Positions 1 to 5,135 of a stretch of 6,207 nt of DNA are shown in pieces. Source of the DNA: Xanthobacteraceae bacterium (GTDB lineage Bacteria > Pseudomonadota > Alphaproteobacteria > Rhizobiales > Xanthobacteraceae). The notes beneath the pieces were generated by a model. That model did no database searches and was not told the origin of the DNA. It saw nothing but the letters and a program-made list of their open reading frames with translations. The translations under genes and the position numbers were made by a program. Numbering within the stretch: the first letter of the stretch is position 1; every line of letters begins with the position of its first letter. The stretch spans positions 1-6,207 of the forward strand of contig JASHVC010000512.1 of the NCBI GenBank assembly GCA_030039655.1, read 5' to 3'.

Positions 1-666
1 GCCCGGCCAGAACCCGCAGCTTGAGCATTCGTGCGAGTAGGCTTCGTCCATCACCCAACTGGCGGTGTGCGGGGTCTTGCTCTTCGGCGGCGGCGCGGTG
101 CGGCCGGAGAAACGCGTCACCGCAAGATCGAAACTGCCCCAGAAGAAATGCACCGGACTCGCTTTGCCGAGGAAGCGCGCGCGAAAATCTGTCATCACCC
201 TGTTGGCCTGCAGCAGCGCCTGCTGGAATCGTTGCACATAAGCCGGATCGTACTGGGCGTGAGTCCGGTCCTGATCGAACGGTATGCAATTCTCGATTTC
301 GCACGGCATGGTCCAGATGGAAACATCGATACCCAACGCGTGCAGCTTGCCCATGAACTCCGCGTAGAAATCCGCGACCGTCATGGGCTTGAGCGCGAAG
401 CTCTCGACGCGGCCGTTACTCGCCTCGACGATCAATTGATGACCAACAAAATCGAAGACGACATCGAACGTGCCGCCCGCATAGGACATCGCCGGCGCCA
501 AAAGCCCGCGGGCCGTCACCAGAAACGTGGCGTTCCACCAGTGATTTATCAACGGCGTGAGCGCGATGCGCACCTTGCCGACGATCTGCGTCCACAAATG
601 CACGGTGTTGCAAGTGTCGCTCCACGCCTCAAACGGCAGATCGGGCCATTGCGAATTGTCGCTCAT
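1..666 (-). CDS. DUF5996 family protein, C-terminus cut by window edge
   Basis: The reading frame is open from an ATG at 666 to the window edge, giving 222 residues without a stop. The protein begins MSDNSQWPDLPFEAW and carries HLWTQIVGK (23-31), NHWWN (41-45), HFFWGSFDLAVTRFSGR (173-189) and YSHECSSCGFWPG (210-222). I recognise these as the signature blocks of DUF5996, a conserved family of no established function. Family members are about 300 residues, so roughly a quarter is missing past the left edge. No signal peptide or membrane segment is visible, so it is probably cytoplasmic. An AGGA ribosome-binding sequence lies about 9 nt before the ATG, which fixes the start. It lies 163 bp downstream of the membrane-protein gene on the same strand, with a strong hairpin between them, so it probably has its own transcript. 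A long antisense frame on the plus strand across the same region is a GC-rich shadow. Confidence 0.88.
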   Translation of the reverse strand, partial: MSDNSQWPDLPFEAWSDTCNTVHLWTQIVGKVRIALTPLINHWWNATFLVTARGLLAPAMSYAGGTFDVVFDFVGHQLIVEASNGRVESFALKPMTVADFYAEFMGKLHALGIDVSIWTMPCEIENCIPFDQDRTHAQYDPAYVQRFQQALLQANRVMTDFRARFLGKASPVHFFWGSFDLAVTRFSGRTAPPPKSKTPHTASWVMDEAYSHECSSCGFWPG

Positions 667-779
667 CGGTTTGGGTCCTGTGACGTATTACTTATGAACT
701 CACGAACCCAGCCGGGTCTCCCACTACCCTAGACTATTTCTCGTTGCCAGGCCGGTCGGGCGCAGCGTGATCGAGATTG

Positions 780-806
780 GCGAGGGCGCCATCAGGCCGC
801 CCTCGC
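780..806 (-). terminator. Strong GC-rich stem-loop behind the membrane-protein gene, probable terminator
   Basis: Perfect 9-bp inverted arms (GCGAGGGCG at 780-788, CGCCCTCGC at 798-806) enclose a 9-nt loop. The hairpin begins 24 bp after the stop codon of the minus-strand membrane-protein gene and sits before the DUF5996 gene. On the minus strand the stem is followed by CCAATCTCGATC, which is not a clean T-run, so a classical intrinsic terminator is not fully met. It may act as an atypical terminator or as an mRNA 3'-end stabiliser. Confidence 0.5.
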
Positions 807-829
807 GGGGTCGTCGGTCGGGCGACAGC

Positions 830-1582
830 TCACGCCATCGCCAGTCGGTTCGTTGAGGCAGTCTCCCGGCCCAACCGCAGCAGAACGATGCCATGAAGCA
901 TCAAGGCCAGCGGCACCGCAAAGGTCGGCACCATAACGAGCGGATAGGACGAGATGAGGAGGTTCGGGGCGTCGAACGCAAATAGATGCGGCCGGCCCGG
1001 CGAGGTCATTGCGCCCATCGTGATCGCCACGACAAGGTCGGCGATGCCAAAAAGGCTCCACGCGTAGACCGATCTGCGCGCGCCGGCCGCGTTCCGCGCC
1101 AGTTGCGTGGCCACCACGATTGCGACAAGAGCGGTCGTAACGTCGCCAATCCCTGCGGGTAGCGCGAACTGCCAAGGCAGACGTCCATCTGCCCAGAGCA
1201 CAAGGAAGATGCCGCCGCCGACGCGAAAGATCTGCGCCGCCACGAGGAATGGCAACGGGATCGCCGAGACGAGACTTGCAACGCTTCGCGATCGCCACAG
1301 GCCCATGGCGGCGATCGCCAGAGGGATCAACAAACCGAACAACAAGGTCGGCACTGCGGTGTCGGTGCTGGCGAAATAGACGTTTCTCGAGGCGAGGTAC
1401 TGGGCGACCCCCAGCCAAGCGAGGAGGACGATCGACAGCACACCCGCCGTCGCGTACCGCGACCGTGCAGGCGCCGGCATGCGCGCGGCTCCCATCCAGA
1501 TGAGGCCCAATGCGATGGCGGCCACGAGGGGCCGGAAGGCTGACTCGAACGCTAAGAGATATCCGGGGATTTGCGGTGTCAT
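830..1582 (-). CDS. Seven-helix integral membrane protein of unknown function
   Basis: This 250-residue protein is strongly hydrophobic. Candidate transmembrane stretches lie near residues 15-33, 44-64, 76-96, 107-130, 139-160, 172-192 and 208-236, so I count about seven helices. Most charged residues sit in short loops. The central block QIFRVGGGIFLVLWADGRLPWQFALPAGIGD (117-147 in part) resembles conserved hypothetical bacterial membrane proteins I have seen, but I cannot assign a function. I chose the ATG at 1582 because GGAG lies 8 nt upstream. The frame stays open a further 48 codons to 1726, but that would overlap the divergent regulator gene and cover the promoter region. The gene is divergent from the HxlR regulator, whose probable binding region overlaps this gene's promoter, so it is the likely regulatory target. 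The last residues (ETASTNRLAMA) form a short polar tail. Confidence 0.8.
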   Translation of the reverse strand: MTPQIPGYLLAFESAFRPLVAAIALGLIWMGAARMPAPARSRYATAGVLSIVLLAWLGVAQYLASRNVYFASTDTAVPTLLFGLLIPLAIAAMGLWRSRSVASLVSAIPLPFLVAAQIFRVGGGIFLVLWADGRLPWQFALPAGIGDVTTALVAIVVATQLARNAAGARRSVYAWSLFGIADLVVAITMGAMTSPGRPHLFAFDAPNLLISSYPLVMVPTFAVPLALMLHGIVLLRLGRETASTNRLAMA

Positions 1583-1590
1583 GGGGCTAA

Positions 1591-1594
1591 CTCC
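1591..1594 (-). promoter_or_regulatory. Ribosome-binding site fixing the membrane-protein start
   Basis: On the minus strand GGAG stands 8 nt before the ATG at 1582. It supports this start over the longer open frame that would begin inside the divergent regulator gene. Confidence 0.65.
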
Positions 1595-1609
1595 GTCTGT
1601 TGGATTGAC

Positions 1610-1638
1610 TTGACTCCATAATTCATAGTCACTATTTT
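1610..1638 (+). promoter_or_regulatory. Probable sigma70-type promoter of the HxlR regulator gene
   Basis: On the plus strand a -35 element TTGACT (1610-1615) and a -10 element TATTTT (1633-1638) are 17 nt apart. The start codon follows 46 nt after the -10. It overlaps the divergent promoter almost completely, so the two are probably mutually exclusive or jointly controlled. Confidence 0.5.
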
Positions 1639-1650
1639 TTACGAAGTCAA
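1622..1650 (-). promoter_or_regulatory. Probable sigma70-type promoter of the membrane-protein gene
   Basis: Read on the minus strand, a -35 element TTGACT (1650-1645) and a -10 element TATGAA (1627-1622) are separated by exactly 17 nt. The -35 lies inside the right arm of the wide inverted repeat, and the -10 overlaps the small ATAGT/ACTAT palindrome. A regulator bound there would cover the promoter. Confidence 0.5.
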
Positions 1651-1684
1651 TTGCTAAATTCGCGACACCGGATAAAATGGTTCC

Positions 1685-2032
1685 ATGCAAAAGCAGAACG
1701 CCCAAAAACAAGACACTCCAAAGCAAGATCTGGCCGATTGCCCGGTCGCCCGCACGCTGGACGTCATCGGATCGAGCTGGACTTGCCTGATCCTGCGCGA
1801 CTTGCTGCTGCGCGGCGCACGGCGCTTCCAGGACTTCCAGGATTCGCTGGACGGCATTGCGCCGACGACGTTGTCGGAGCGTCTGAGAACGCTTGAGCAG
1901 AATGGCGTCGTGGAGCGGCGCTTCTATTCGATGAGCCCGCCCCGGGCCGAGTATGTGCTCACCGCCAAGGGGCGCGACCTCGGCCCAATTGTTGCCGCCA
2001 TGCGTAAGTGGGGAGACAAATACGCGCCCTAA
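1685..2032 (+). CDS. HxlR family winged-helix transcriptional regulator
   Basis: This is a 115-residue protein, normal for the family. The HxlR core reads DCPVARTLDVIGSSWTCLILRDLL (18-41 in part), then LLRGARRFQDFQDSLDGIAPTTLSERLRTLEQNGVV, whose TTLSERLRTLE part is the DNA-recognition helix, and then a wing ending in PPRAEYVLTAKGRDL. The conserved family cysteine just before Pro is present (Cys19). A second cysteine, Cys34, lies in the first helix. HxlR/YodB-type proteins act as cytoplasmic homodimers and several sense electrophiles or oxidants through such an N-terminal Cys, so redox sensing is possible but not shown here. A Gln/Lys-rich N-terminal tail (residues 2-14) precedes the domain. 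The gene is divergent from the seven-helix membrane protein and probably controls both itself and that gene. No strong ribosome-binding sequence precedes the ATG. Confidence 0.93.
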   Translation: MQKQNAQKQDTPKQDLADCPVARTLDVIGSSWTCLILRDLLLRGARRFQDFQDSLDGIAPTTLSERLRTLEQNGVVERRFYSMSPPRAEYVLTAKGRDLGPIVAAMRKWGDKYAP

Positions 2033-2234
2033 AGCGCCGAGGCGGCAGCATCGCCGGTCAAAAGATTCGCGGGAGGGCGCTCAACCGGAATGAACGGCGG
2101 CGGCGCTGTCCGAGAGACATGTACGGGGACAATTACCGGAAACGATCGCTTCGAATCATAAGCAAATTTGATAGTGGGGCCAAGGAAAGGCGCGCTTCGC
2201 GTGATCTGCACCCTGCGCGCGAAAGACGGGGCGA
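2033..2234. other. Intergenic stretch between convergent genes, no gene seen
   Basis: The 202 bp separate the ends of the HxlR regulator and the outer-membrane protein gene. Short frames here show no start signal or recognisable domain. A 6-bp inverted pair (CGCGAA/TTCGCG) lies near 2194-2224, but neither strand has a T-run, so no clear terminator can be called. Confidence 0.4.
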
Positions 2235-3116
2235 TTATGGAAAGCGATAGTTGATGCCCAGCTTCACTTCATTAATGTCTTGATGGACGCTAAATTGATC
2301 AGCGCCCAGCGCCGTATCAGATACACTTATATTGCGAGTGCCAAATTCCAGAAAATCGTATTCGGCGTTGACAGACCAAGTACCGAATATCATCCACTCC
2401 GTGCCTACTCCAACGGTCCAACCGGCGCGGAGCTCGGAGCCGGTAAAATTGAACAGGCCGTAGATGGTGGCAGAACCCGTGCATGCCGTAGTGAACGCCA
2501 CGCACGCGGTCGTCGTGTCCGAACCATTAAACCTGTAATCGTACCGCGCCCAGGCTGCGCCACCCTTCACGTAAAATAGACCCTGGCCACCCCAGTAAAA
2601 CGGCGTCTGTCCAATGCTATAACCAAGACGAGCCGTGGCAGTGGCGACGAAATCAGTATTCGACGACAAGGTGCCGCTGGAATTGAAAGTGGTAGCGGCT
2701 GGAGTTGGAAAGCCAAGCAGCGTGACGGAACCAGTCTGCACGCTGTTGCCGGTGATATTCGCACCGGACGCATCGGCCGCGACGCCAATAACCCAGTTTC
2801 GCGCTAACTGATAATCGCAGCCGCCTTGGGCGCCGCCGAATACTCCATCCGTACCAAAACCCATAGGGTTAGAAGGATTGATTATGACCGACGTTGAAGC
2901 CCCAAACGTGCTTGGGACAGCGGCATCAACAAATTGTCCATTGAAATTGCTATCTCCAAAACCGTAGCCCAATTGAAGGCCAAGATAGCAGCCACTCCAA
3001 GTAAAAACGCCGCCCGTGGAGCCGTGGTGCCAGGAAGATTCGCCGTCCGCAATTGCGGGGGTAACGCTCAGCCCGGCGACAACGATTCCTGCGACAGCTA
3101 CTAATAGCTTTCTCAC
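2235..3116 (-). CDS. Outer-membrane beta-barrel protein (Omp25/31-like, porin-type small barrel)
   Basis: The protein has 293 residues from the chosen GTG. It begins with a clear Sec signal peptide (MRKLLVAVAGIVVAGLSVTPAIA, cut predicted after residue 23). The mature part starts with a short linker and TWSGCYLGLQLGYGFG (39-54), the usual first strand of rhizobial Omp25/31-like barrels. Alternating hydrophobic/aromatic strands rich in Gly, Asn, Thr and Ser follow. The C-terminus NEVKLGINYRFP is a typical last strand, except that Pro follows the usual terminal Phe. I chose GTG 3116 because GGGGAG lies 9 nt upstream. A TTG start at 3125 would leave no spacing from that sequence and add three residues. 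It carries four cysteines in the mature barrel (Cys43, one in GGCDYQ, two in CVAFTTAC), which is unusual for such barrels. Two hand-counted 60-base lines have 52-55% GC, below neighbouring genes. The exact role (structural porin or adhesin-like) is not readable. Confidence 0.85.
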   Translation of the reverse strand: MRKLLVAVAGIVVAGLSVTPAIADGESSWHHGSTGGVFTWSGCYLGLQLGYGFGDSNFNGQFVDAAVPSTFGASTSVIINPSNPMGFGTDGVFGGAQGGCDYQLARNWVIGVAADASGANITGNSVQTGSVTLLGFPTPAATTFNSSGTLSSNTDFVATATARLGYSIGQTPFYWGGQGLFYVKGGAAWARYDYRFNGSDTTTACVAFTTACTGSATIYGLFNFTGSELRAGWTVGVGTEWMIFGTWSVNAEYDFLEFGTRNISVSDTALGADQFSVHQDINEVKLGINYRFP

Positions 3117-3125
3117 GCCCCGCAA

Positions 3126-3131
3126 CTCCCC
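3126..3131 (-). promoter_or_regulatory. Ribosome-binding site fixing the GTG start of the barrel gene
   Basis: On the minus strand GGGGAG ends 9 nt before the GTG at 3116. It directly abuts the alternative TTG at 3125, which argues against that TTG as the start. Confidence 0.6.
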
Positions 3132-3152
3132 AACGCAACGCCACCACTGCAG

Positions 3153-3191
3153 ATTGCTTTAGTTAAGCAATGGCTTTGCCGGAGGAGTCAA
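3153..3191 (-). promoter_or_regulatory. Probable promoter region of the barrel gene with a 19-bp palindrome
   Basis: ATTGCTT (3153-3159) and AAGCAAT (3165-3171) form perfect 7-bp inverted arms around TAGTT, 37-55 bp upstream of the GTG start. On the minus strand a -35-like TTGACT occupies 3191-3186, and any -10 at a normal spacing falls in the palindrome (GCTTAA or TTAACT, both weak matches). The palindrome may therefore be an operator over the -10, or a 5'-leader stem-loop. Confidence 0.4.
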
Positions 3192-3238
3192 CGCGCAACC
3201 CACGAGTTACTAATCGTTAGCTCTCAATTATGTGCAAC

Positions 3239-3256
3239 TGTGGCCAGCCAGCCACA
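3239..3256. repeat. Short inverted repeat upstream of the barrel remnant
   Basis: TGTGGC (3239-3244) and GCCACA (3251-3256) are perfect 6-bp inverted arms around CAGCCA. The centre is a small GCCA-type tandem run. The role is unknown. It lies between the divergent barrel gene and the barrel remnant. Confidence 0.35.
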
Positions 3257-3274
3257 CTATCGCGATGATTAACG

Positions 3275-3590
3275 ATGCGTTTTTGGACAGTCGGCTCGGA
3301 CATTTGCTCGACCGTCACCCGCGACCGCCCCCTAGAGTTGCCGTATGTGGGCGCCGGCACGAACTGGGTGGAATCGATTCCCTCCCGGGCATCTAGGTAC
3401 GATGAAAAAATTACCCACGGCTATGGGCGCTCTATTGGCTGCGCGATTCGCCAGCCCTCGCACGCAAATGTCGGCGTCGAATATTAGCCACTTCGAGTAT
3501 GGTCAGTCGCCGCTGACCAATTTCTCCCTCGAACCAAACAGCGCGACGAACTATTTGATGCTGAGCGCCGGGGTCGGGTTCGGCTGGTAG
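3275..3590 (+). pseudogene. Probable frameshifted C-terminal remnant of an outer-membrane beta-barrel protein
   Basis: No single intact gene explains this stretch, but two overlapping plus-strand frames join into barrel-like sequence. The first frame (3275-3487) contains LPYVGAGTNWVESIP and ends ANVGVEY then TAG. The second frame (ending 3590) continues SHFEYGQSPLTNF and ends NSATNYLMLSAGVGFGW, with a terminal aromatic residue as in outer-membrane barrels. Dropping one T near 3484-3487 would give an uninterrupted NVGVEYSHFEYG. Alternating strands with G-V-G/G-A-G turns resemble the last strands of OmpW/Omp25-type barrels. There is no signal peptide in the joined reading, so the N-terminal part is lost or highly degraded. 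An alternative is a small real ORF from the ATG at 3402 (62 residues, MKKLPTAMGALLAA start), but no good ribosome-binding sequence supports it. A sequencing error is also possible. Confidence 0.42.
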
Positions 3591-3743
3591 CAACTGGCAA
3601 AGTCCTCGCCGGATAACTCAAAAGTTTGCATCACTTGCCGGTTTTGCGGCAGCCGGGGGCGCAGCTCCGCGCGCGCCTGCGCTCAATGATTTATCTATTA
3701 CATTGGACGCACTAACGTTTTTCCTTCCATTCTCGACTTCGGC

Positions 3744-3772
3744 TTGCTGACCACAATATGCAGACCTAGATA
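3744..3772 (+). promoter_or_regulatory. Possible creA promoter
   Basis: TTGCTG (3744-3749) and TAGATA (3767-3772) are separated by 17 nt, and a start of transcription near 3779 would leave a roughly 33-nt leader before the ATG at 3812. Both boxes match the consensus only partly (3 of 6 each), so this is a weak call. Confidence 0.28.
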
Positions 3773-3801
3773 TCGGCGAAGCGCGCCCGCGCAACCGCCA
3801 T

Positions 3802-3805
3802 GGAG
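3802..3805 (+). promoter_or_regulatory. Ribosome-binding site fixing the creA start
   Basis: GGAG lies 6 nt before the ATG at 3812. It overlaps the upstream in-frame ATG at 3800, which has no ribosome-binding sequence of its own, so the second ATG is preferred. Confidence 0.65.
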
Positions 3806-3811
3806 ACTCCA

Positions 3812-4273
3812 ATGAAATGGCTTTTAATCGTGGCCGCATTGGCCGGACTATCGATCCAGCCCGCGCGCGCTGACGACTTGGGCTGTATCAGCACGACATT
3901 CAGAGCGTTTTCTCCCAATGACAAGGTGTGCGTCAGTGTATTTGAGGATCCGCAAGTGCCCGGAGTGGCGTGCCATATTTCGCAGGCCAGAAAGGGCGGA
4001 TGGGGTCAGCCATTGGGCTTGAACGAAGATCCGTCCAATTTTTCGGTCTCGTGCAGGCAGATCGGTCCAATCGACGTCGACCTGTCCAAGCTGGAAGACA
4101 AGCAAGAGGTGTTCAGCCAGAAAACGAGCATCTTTTTCAAGACAACGCGGATTTATCGCTTGCTGGATAAGCCGCGGAACACTCTCGTGTACGTAGCCAT
4201 AAGCACGAAGATCATCAACGGCTCGCCGGCGAATTCGATCAGCACTGTTCCGATCATGCACTGGGAGCGCTGA
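3812..4273 (+). CDS. creA: CreA family periplasmic protein
   Basis: The protein has 153 residues, close to E. coli CreA (about 157). A signal peptide MKWLLIVAALAGLSIQPARA (1-20) is followed by a mature domain that matches CreA block for block as I recall it: GCISTTFRAFSPNDKV, VFEDPQVPGVACHIS, KGGWGQPLGLNEDPSNFSVSCRQIGPI, then SQKTSIFFKTTRIYRLLDKPRNTLVYVAISTKIINGSPANSISTVPIMHW. Cys54 and Cys81 correspond to the conserved pair in CreA and may form a disulfide. Cys25 and Cys40 are additional. It should be exported to the periplasm. The function of CreA is not firmly established. The E. coli gene sits beside creBCD, but no creB, creC or creD is visible here, so it is a stand-alone copy. The stop codon lies 2 bp from that of the converging aldolase-like gene. 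The upstream ATG at 3800 would only add METP to the signal peptide. Confidence 0.93.
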   Translation: MKWLLIVAALAGLSIQPARADDLGCISTTFRAFSPNDKVCVSVFEDPQVPGVACHISQARKGGWGQPLGLNEDPSNFSVSCRQIGPIDVDLSKLEDKQEVFSQKTSIFFKTTRIYRLLDKPRNTLVYVAISTKIINGSPANSISTVPIMHWER

Positions 4274-4275
4274 TC

Positions 4276-5055
4276 CTAGCTTTTGTAGTCGGGCTCGGTC
4301 CTATCAAGGATGCGCTTCAAGGCATCGAAGTGCCGCTGAGCCGGGCTCGGACCGTCGTAGAATTTAGCGCCGCCTATCTCCCGCTTGGTCTTCTCAACCA
4401 CCGCCGCCGGCAACTGCTTCAAAGGCTGGCCGGTCCACATGGCGTAGATCTGAACCTGCGCGGCGCGCTCCAGGTAATAGAGCCGATCGTAGGCGTCCGC
4501 CACCGTCACACCGAGTGTGGTAACGCCGTGATTTGCCATGAACAACACGCTCTTGTTGCCGATCACTTTGGCGACGCGCTCGCCTTCTTCAGGTTCGAAT
4601 GCGGGACCGGTGTACTGATCGTCGTAGGCGATCGCGTCCATCAAACCGACCTCCGTCTGACCGATCTCCTTGATGCGCGGATCCTCAAGCCGCGTCAGCG
4701 CGCTGGCAAACGGCATGTGAGTGTGGAAGACCGCGGTGGCCTGGGGCAGTGCTCTGTGGATCGGTGCGTGGATGCAGTAACACGAACGCTCTACATCGCC
4801 GGTGCCGCGCTTGACCTTGCCGTCGGCGACACCGACCTCCATGAACGACGAGGCCGCCACTTCGGACCAATGCATGCCAAACGGAATTTGATAGTAGAGA
4901 TCGCTCCGCCCCGGAACGACGAGCGTGAGGTGGTTGAAAATTCCCTCACTGAAGCCGTGCATGTATGCGAGCCGATGCGCGGCCGCGAGATCGACCCGCG
5001 CCTGCCATTCATCTGCGCTGCATTGCAAAGTGGTTGGCGACAGCCTGACCTGCAT
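4276..5055 (-). CDS. Class II aldolase/adducin family protein
   Basis: The protein has 259 residues, typical for the family. It starts with a helical segment (WQARVDLAAAHRLAYMHGFSEG, 17-38) and then NHLTLVVPG (41-49), the usual adducin-head opening. The metal-binding FHTHMP supplies His111 and His113, and ANHGVTTLG supplies His176, as in zinc-dependent class II aldolases such as FucA. Counting back from His111 without gaps, the catalytic Glu of FucA (Glu73) aligns with Cys92, so true retro-aldol activity is doubtful. Adducin-like family members often lack it. It is probably cytoplasmic, acting on a small hydroxy-acid or sugar-phosphate-like substrate that cannot be named. I chose ATG 5055 because GAGGAGG lies 8 nt upstream. 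The open frame extends to 5262, but that extension shows no family homology and runs over the divergent gene. The divergent partner encodes a cNMP-binding-domain protein. Confidence 0.92.
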   Translation of the reverse strand: MQVRLSPTTLQCSADEWQARVDLAAAHRLAYMHGFSEGIFNHLTLVVPGRSDLYYQIPFGMHWSEVAASSFMEVGVADGKVKRGTGDVERSCYCIHAPIHRALPQATAVFHTHMPFASALTRLEDPRIKEIGQTEVGLMDAIAYDDQYTGPAFEPEEGERVAKVIGNKSVLFMANHGVTTLGVTVADAYDRLYYLERAAQVQIYAMWTGQPLKQLPAAVVEKTKREIGGAKFYDGPSPAQRHFDALKRILDRTEPDYKS

Positions 5056-5063
5056 TGATGCGG

Positions 5064-5070
5064 CCTCCTC
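5064..5070 (-). promoter_or_regulatory. Ribosome-binding site fixing the aldolase-family start
   Basis: On the minus strand GAGGAGG ends 8 nt before the ATG at 5055. It is the strongest Shine-Dalgarno match in the window and rules out the longer upstream extension. Confidence 0.75.
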
Positions 5071-5099
5071 TTGCGACAGGGGAGATACCAGCGTATCTC
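5071..5099 (+). promoter_or_regulatory. Possible promoter of the cNMP-binding-domain gene
   Basis: TTGCGA (5071-5076) and TATCTC (5094-5099) are separated by 17 nt on the plus strand. The -35-like box is fair and the -10-like box is poor. The -10 would lie in the right arm of the palindrome, so binding there could block this promoter. Confidence 0.28.
5082..5099. promoter_or_regulatory. Perfect palindrome in the divergent promoter region, candidate operator
   Basis: GAGATAC (5082-5088) and GTATCTC (5093-5099) are exact 7-bp inverted arms around CAGC. The site is 12 bp upstream of the aldolase gene's ribosome-binding sequence and 37 bp before the cNMP-domain gene start, in an 80-bp divergent intergenic region. 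Its size and placement suit a dimeric repressor controlling one or both genes. No regulator gene with a DNA-binding domain lies next to it in this window. A leader stem-loop in the aldolase mRNA is an alternative. Confidence 0.5.
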
Positions 5100-5135
5100 T
5101 CGGGCTGCATTTTGCAACATGAGCAAGAGGCGATC

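Larger units (their letters stand above)
1604..1651. promoter_or_regulatory. Candidate HxlR operator region: wide inverted repeat around a small palindrome
   Basis: ATTGACTT (1604-1611) and AAGTCAAT (1644-1651) are perfect 8-bp inverted arms 40 bp apart, about four helical turns. Between them is an exact palindrome ATAGT-C-ACTAT (1625-1635). HxlR-family dimers bind short AT-rich palindromes containing ACT/AGT half-sites, often in the divergent region next to their own gene (family knowledge). That this site is bound by the adjacent regulator is inference. Confidence 0.45.
3591..3811. other. Intergenic leader region before creA
   Basis: This stretch of 221 bp holds no convincing gene. It starts GC-rich and repetitive in composition, then turns AT-richer around 3685-3760 where promoter elements for creA would be expected. 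Confidence 0.4.

Noticed and set aside
31..732. Long plus-strand open frame of 233 codons opposite the DUF5996 gene
   Set aside because: The minus strand gives clear DUF5996 motifs over the same bases. The plus frame is rich in Arg/His with no recognisable domain, typical of an antisense shadow in GC-rich DNA.
1583..1726. Longer N-terminus for the membrane protein, starting at 1726
   Set aside because: It would overlap the HxlR coding start, cover the divergent promoters, and lacks a ribosome-binding sequence. The ATG at 1582 has GGAG at ideal spacing.
2033..2234. Small gene between the HxlR regulator and the barrel gene
   Set aside because: Frames on both strands are short, lack ribosome-binding sequences and show only Arg-rich composition.
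3618..3839. Minus-strand open frame of 73 codons before creA
   Set aside because: It is low-complexity Ala/Arg-rich, has no start signal and overlaps the creA start and signal peptide.
4330..5058. Plus-strand open frame of 242 codons opposite the aldolase-family gene
   Set aside because: The minus-strand protein has the zinc motif and full family length. The antisense translation is Arg/Val/Asp-rich without any known motif.
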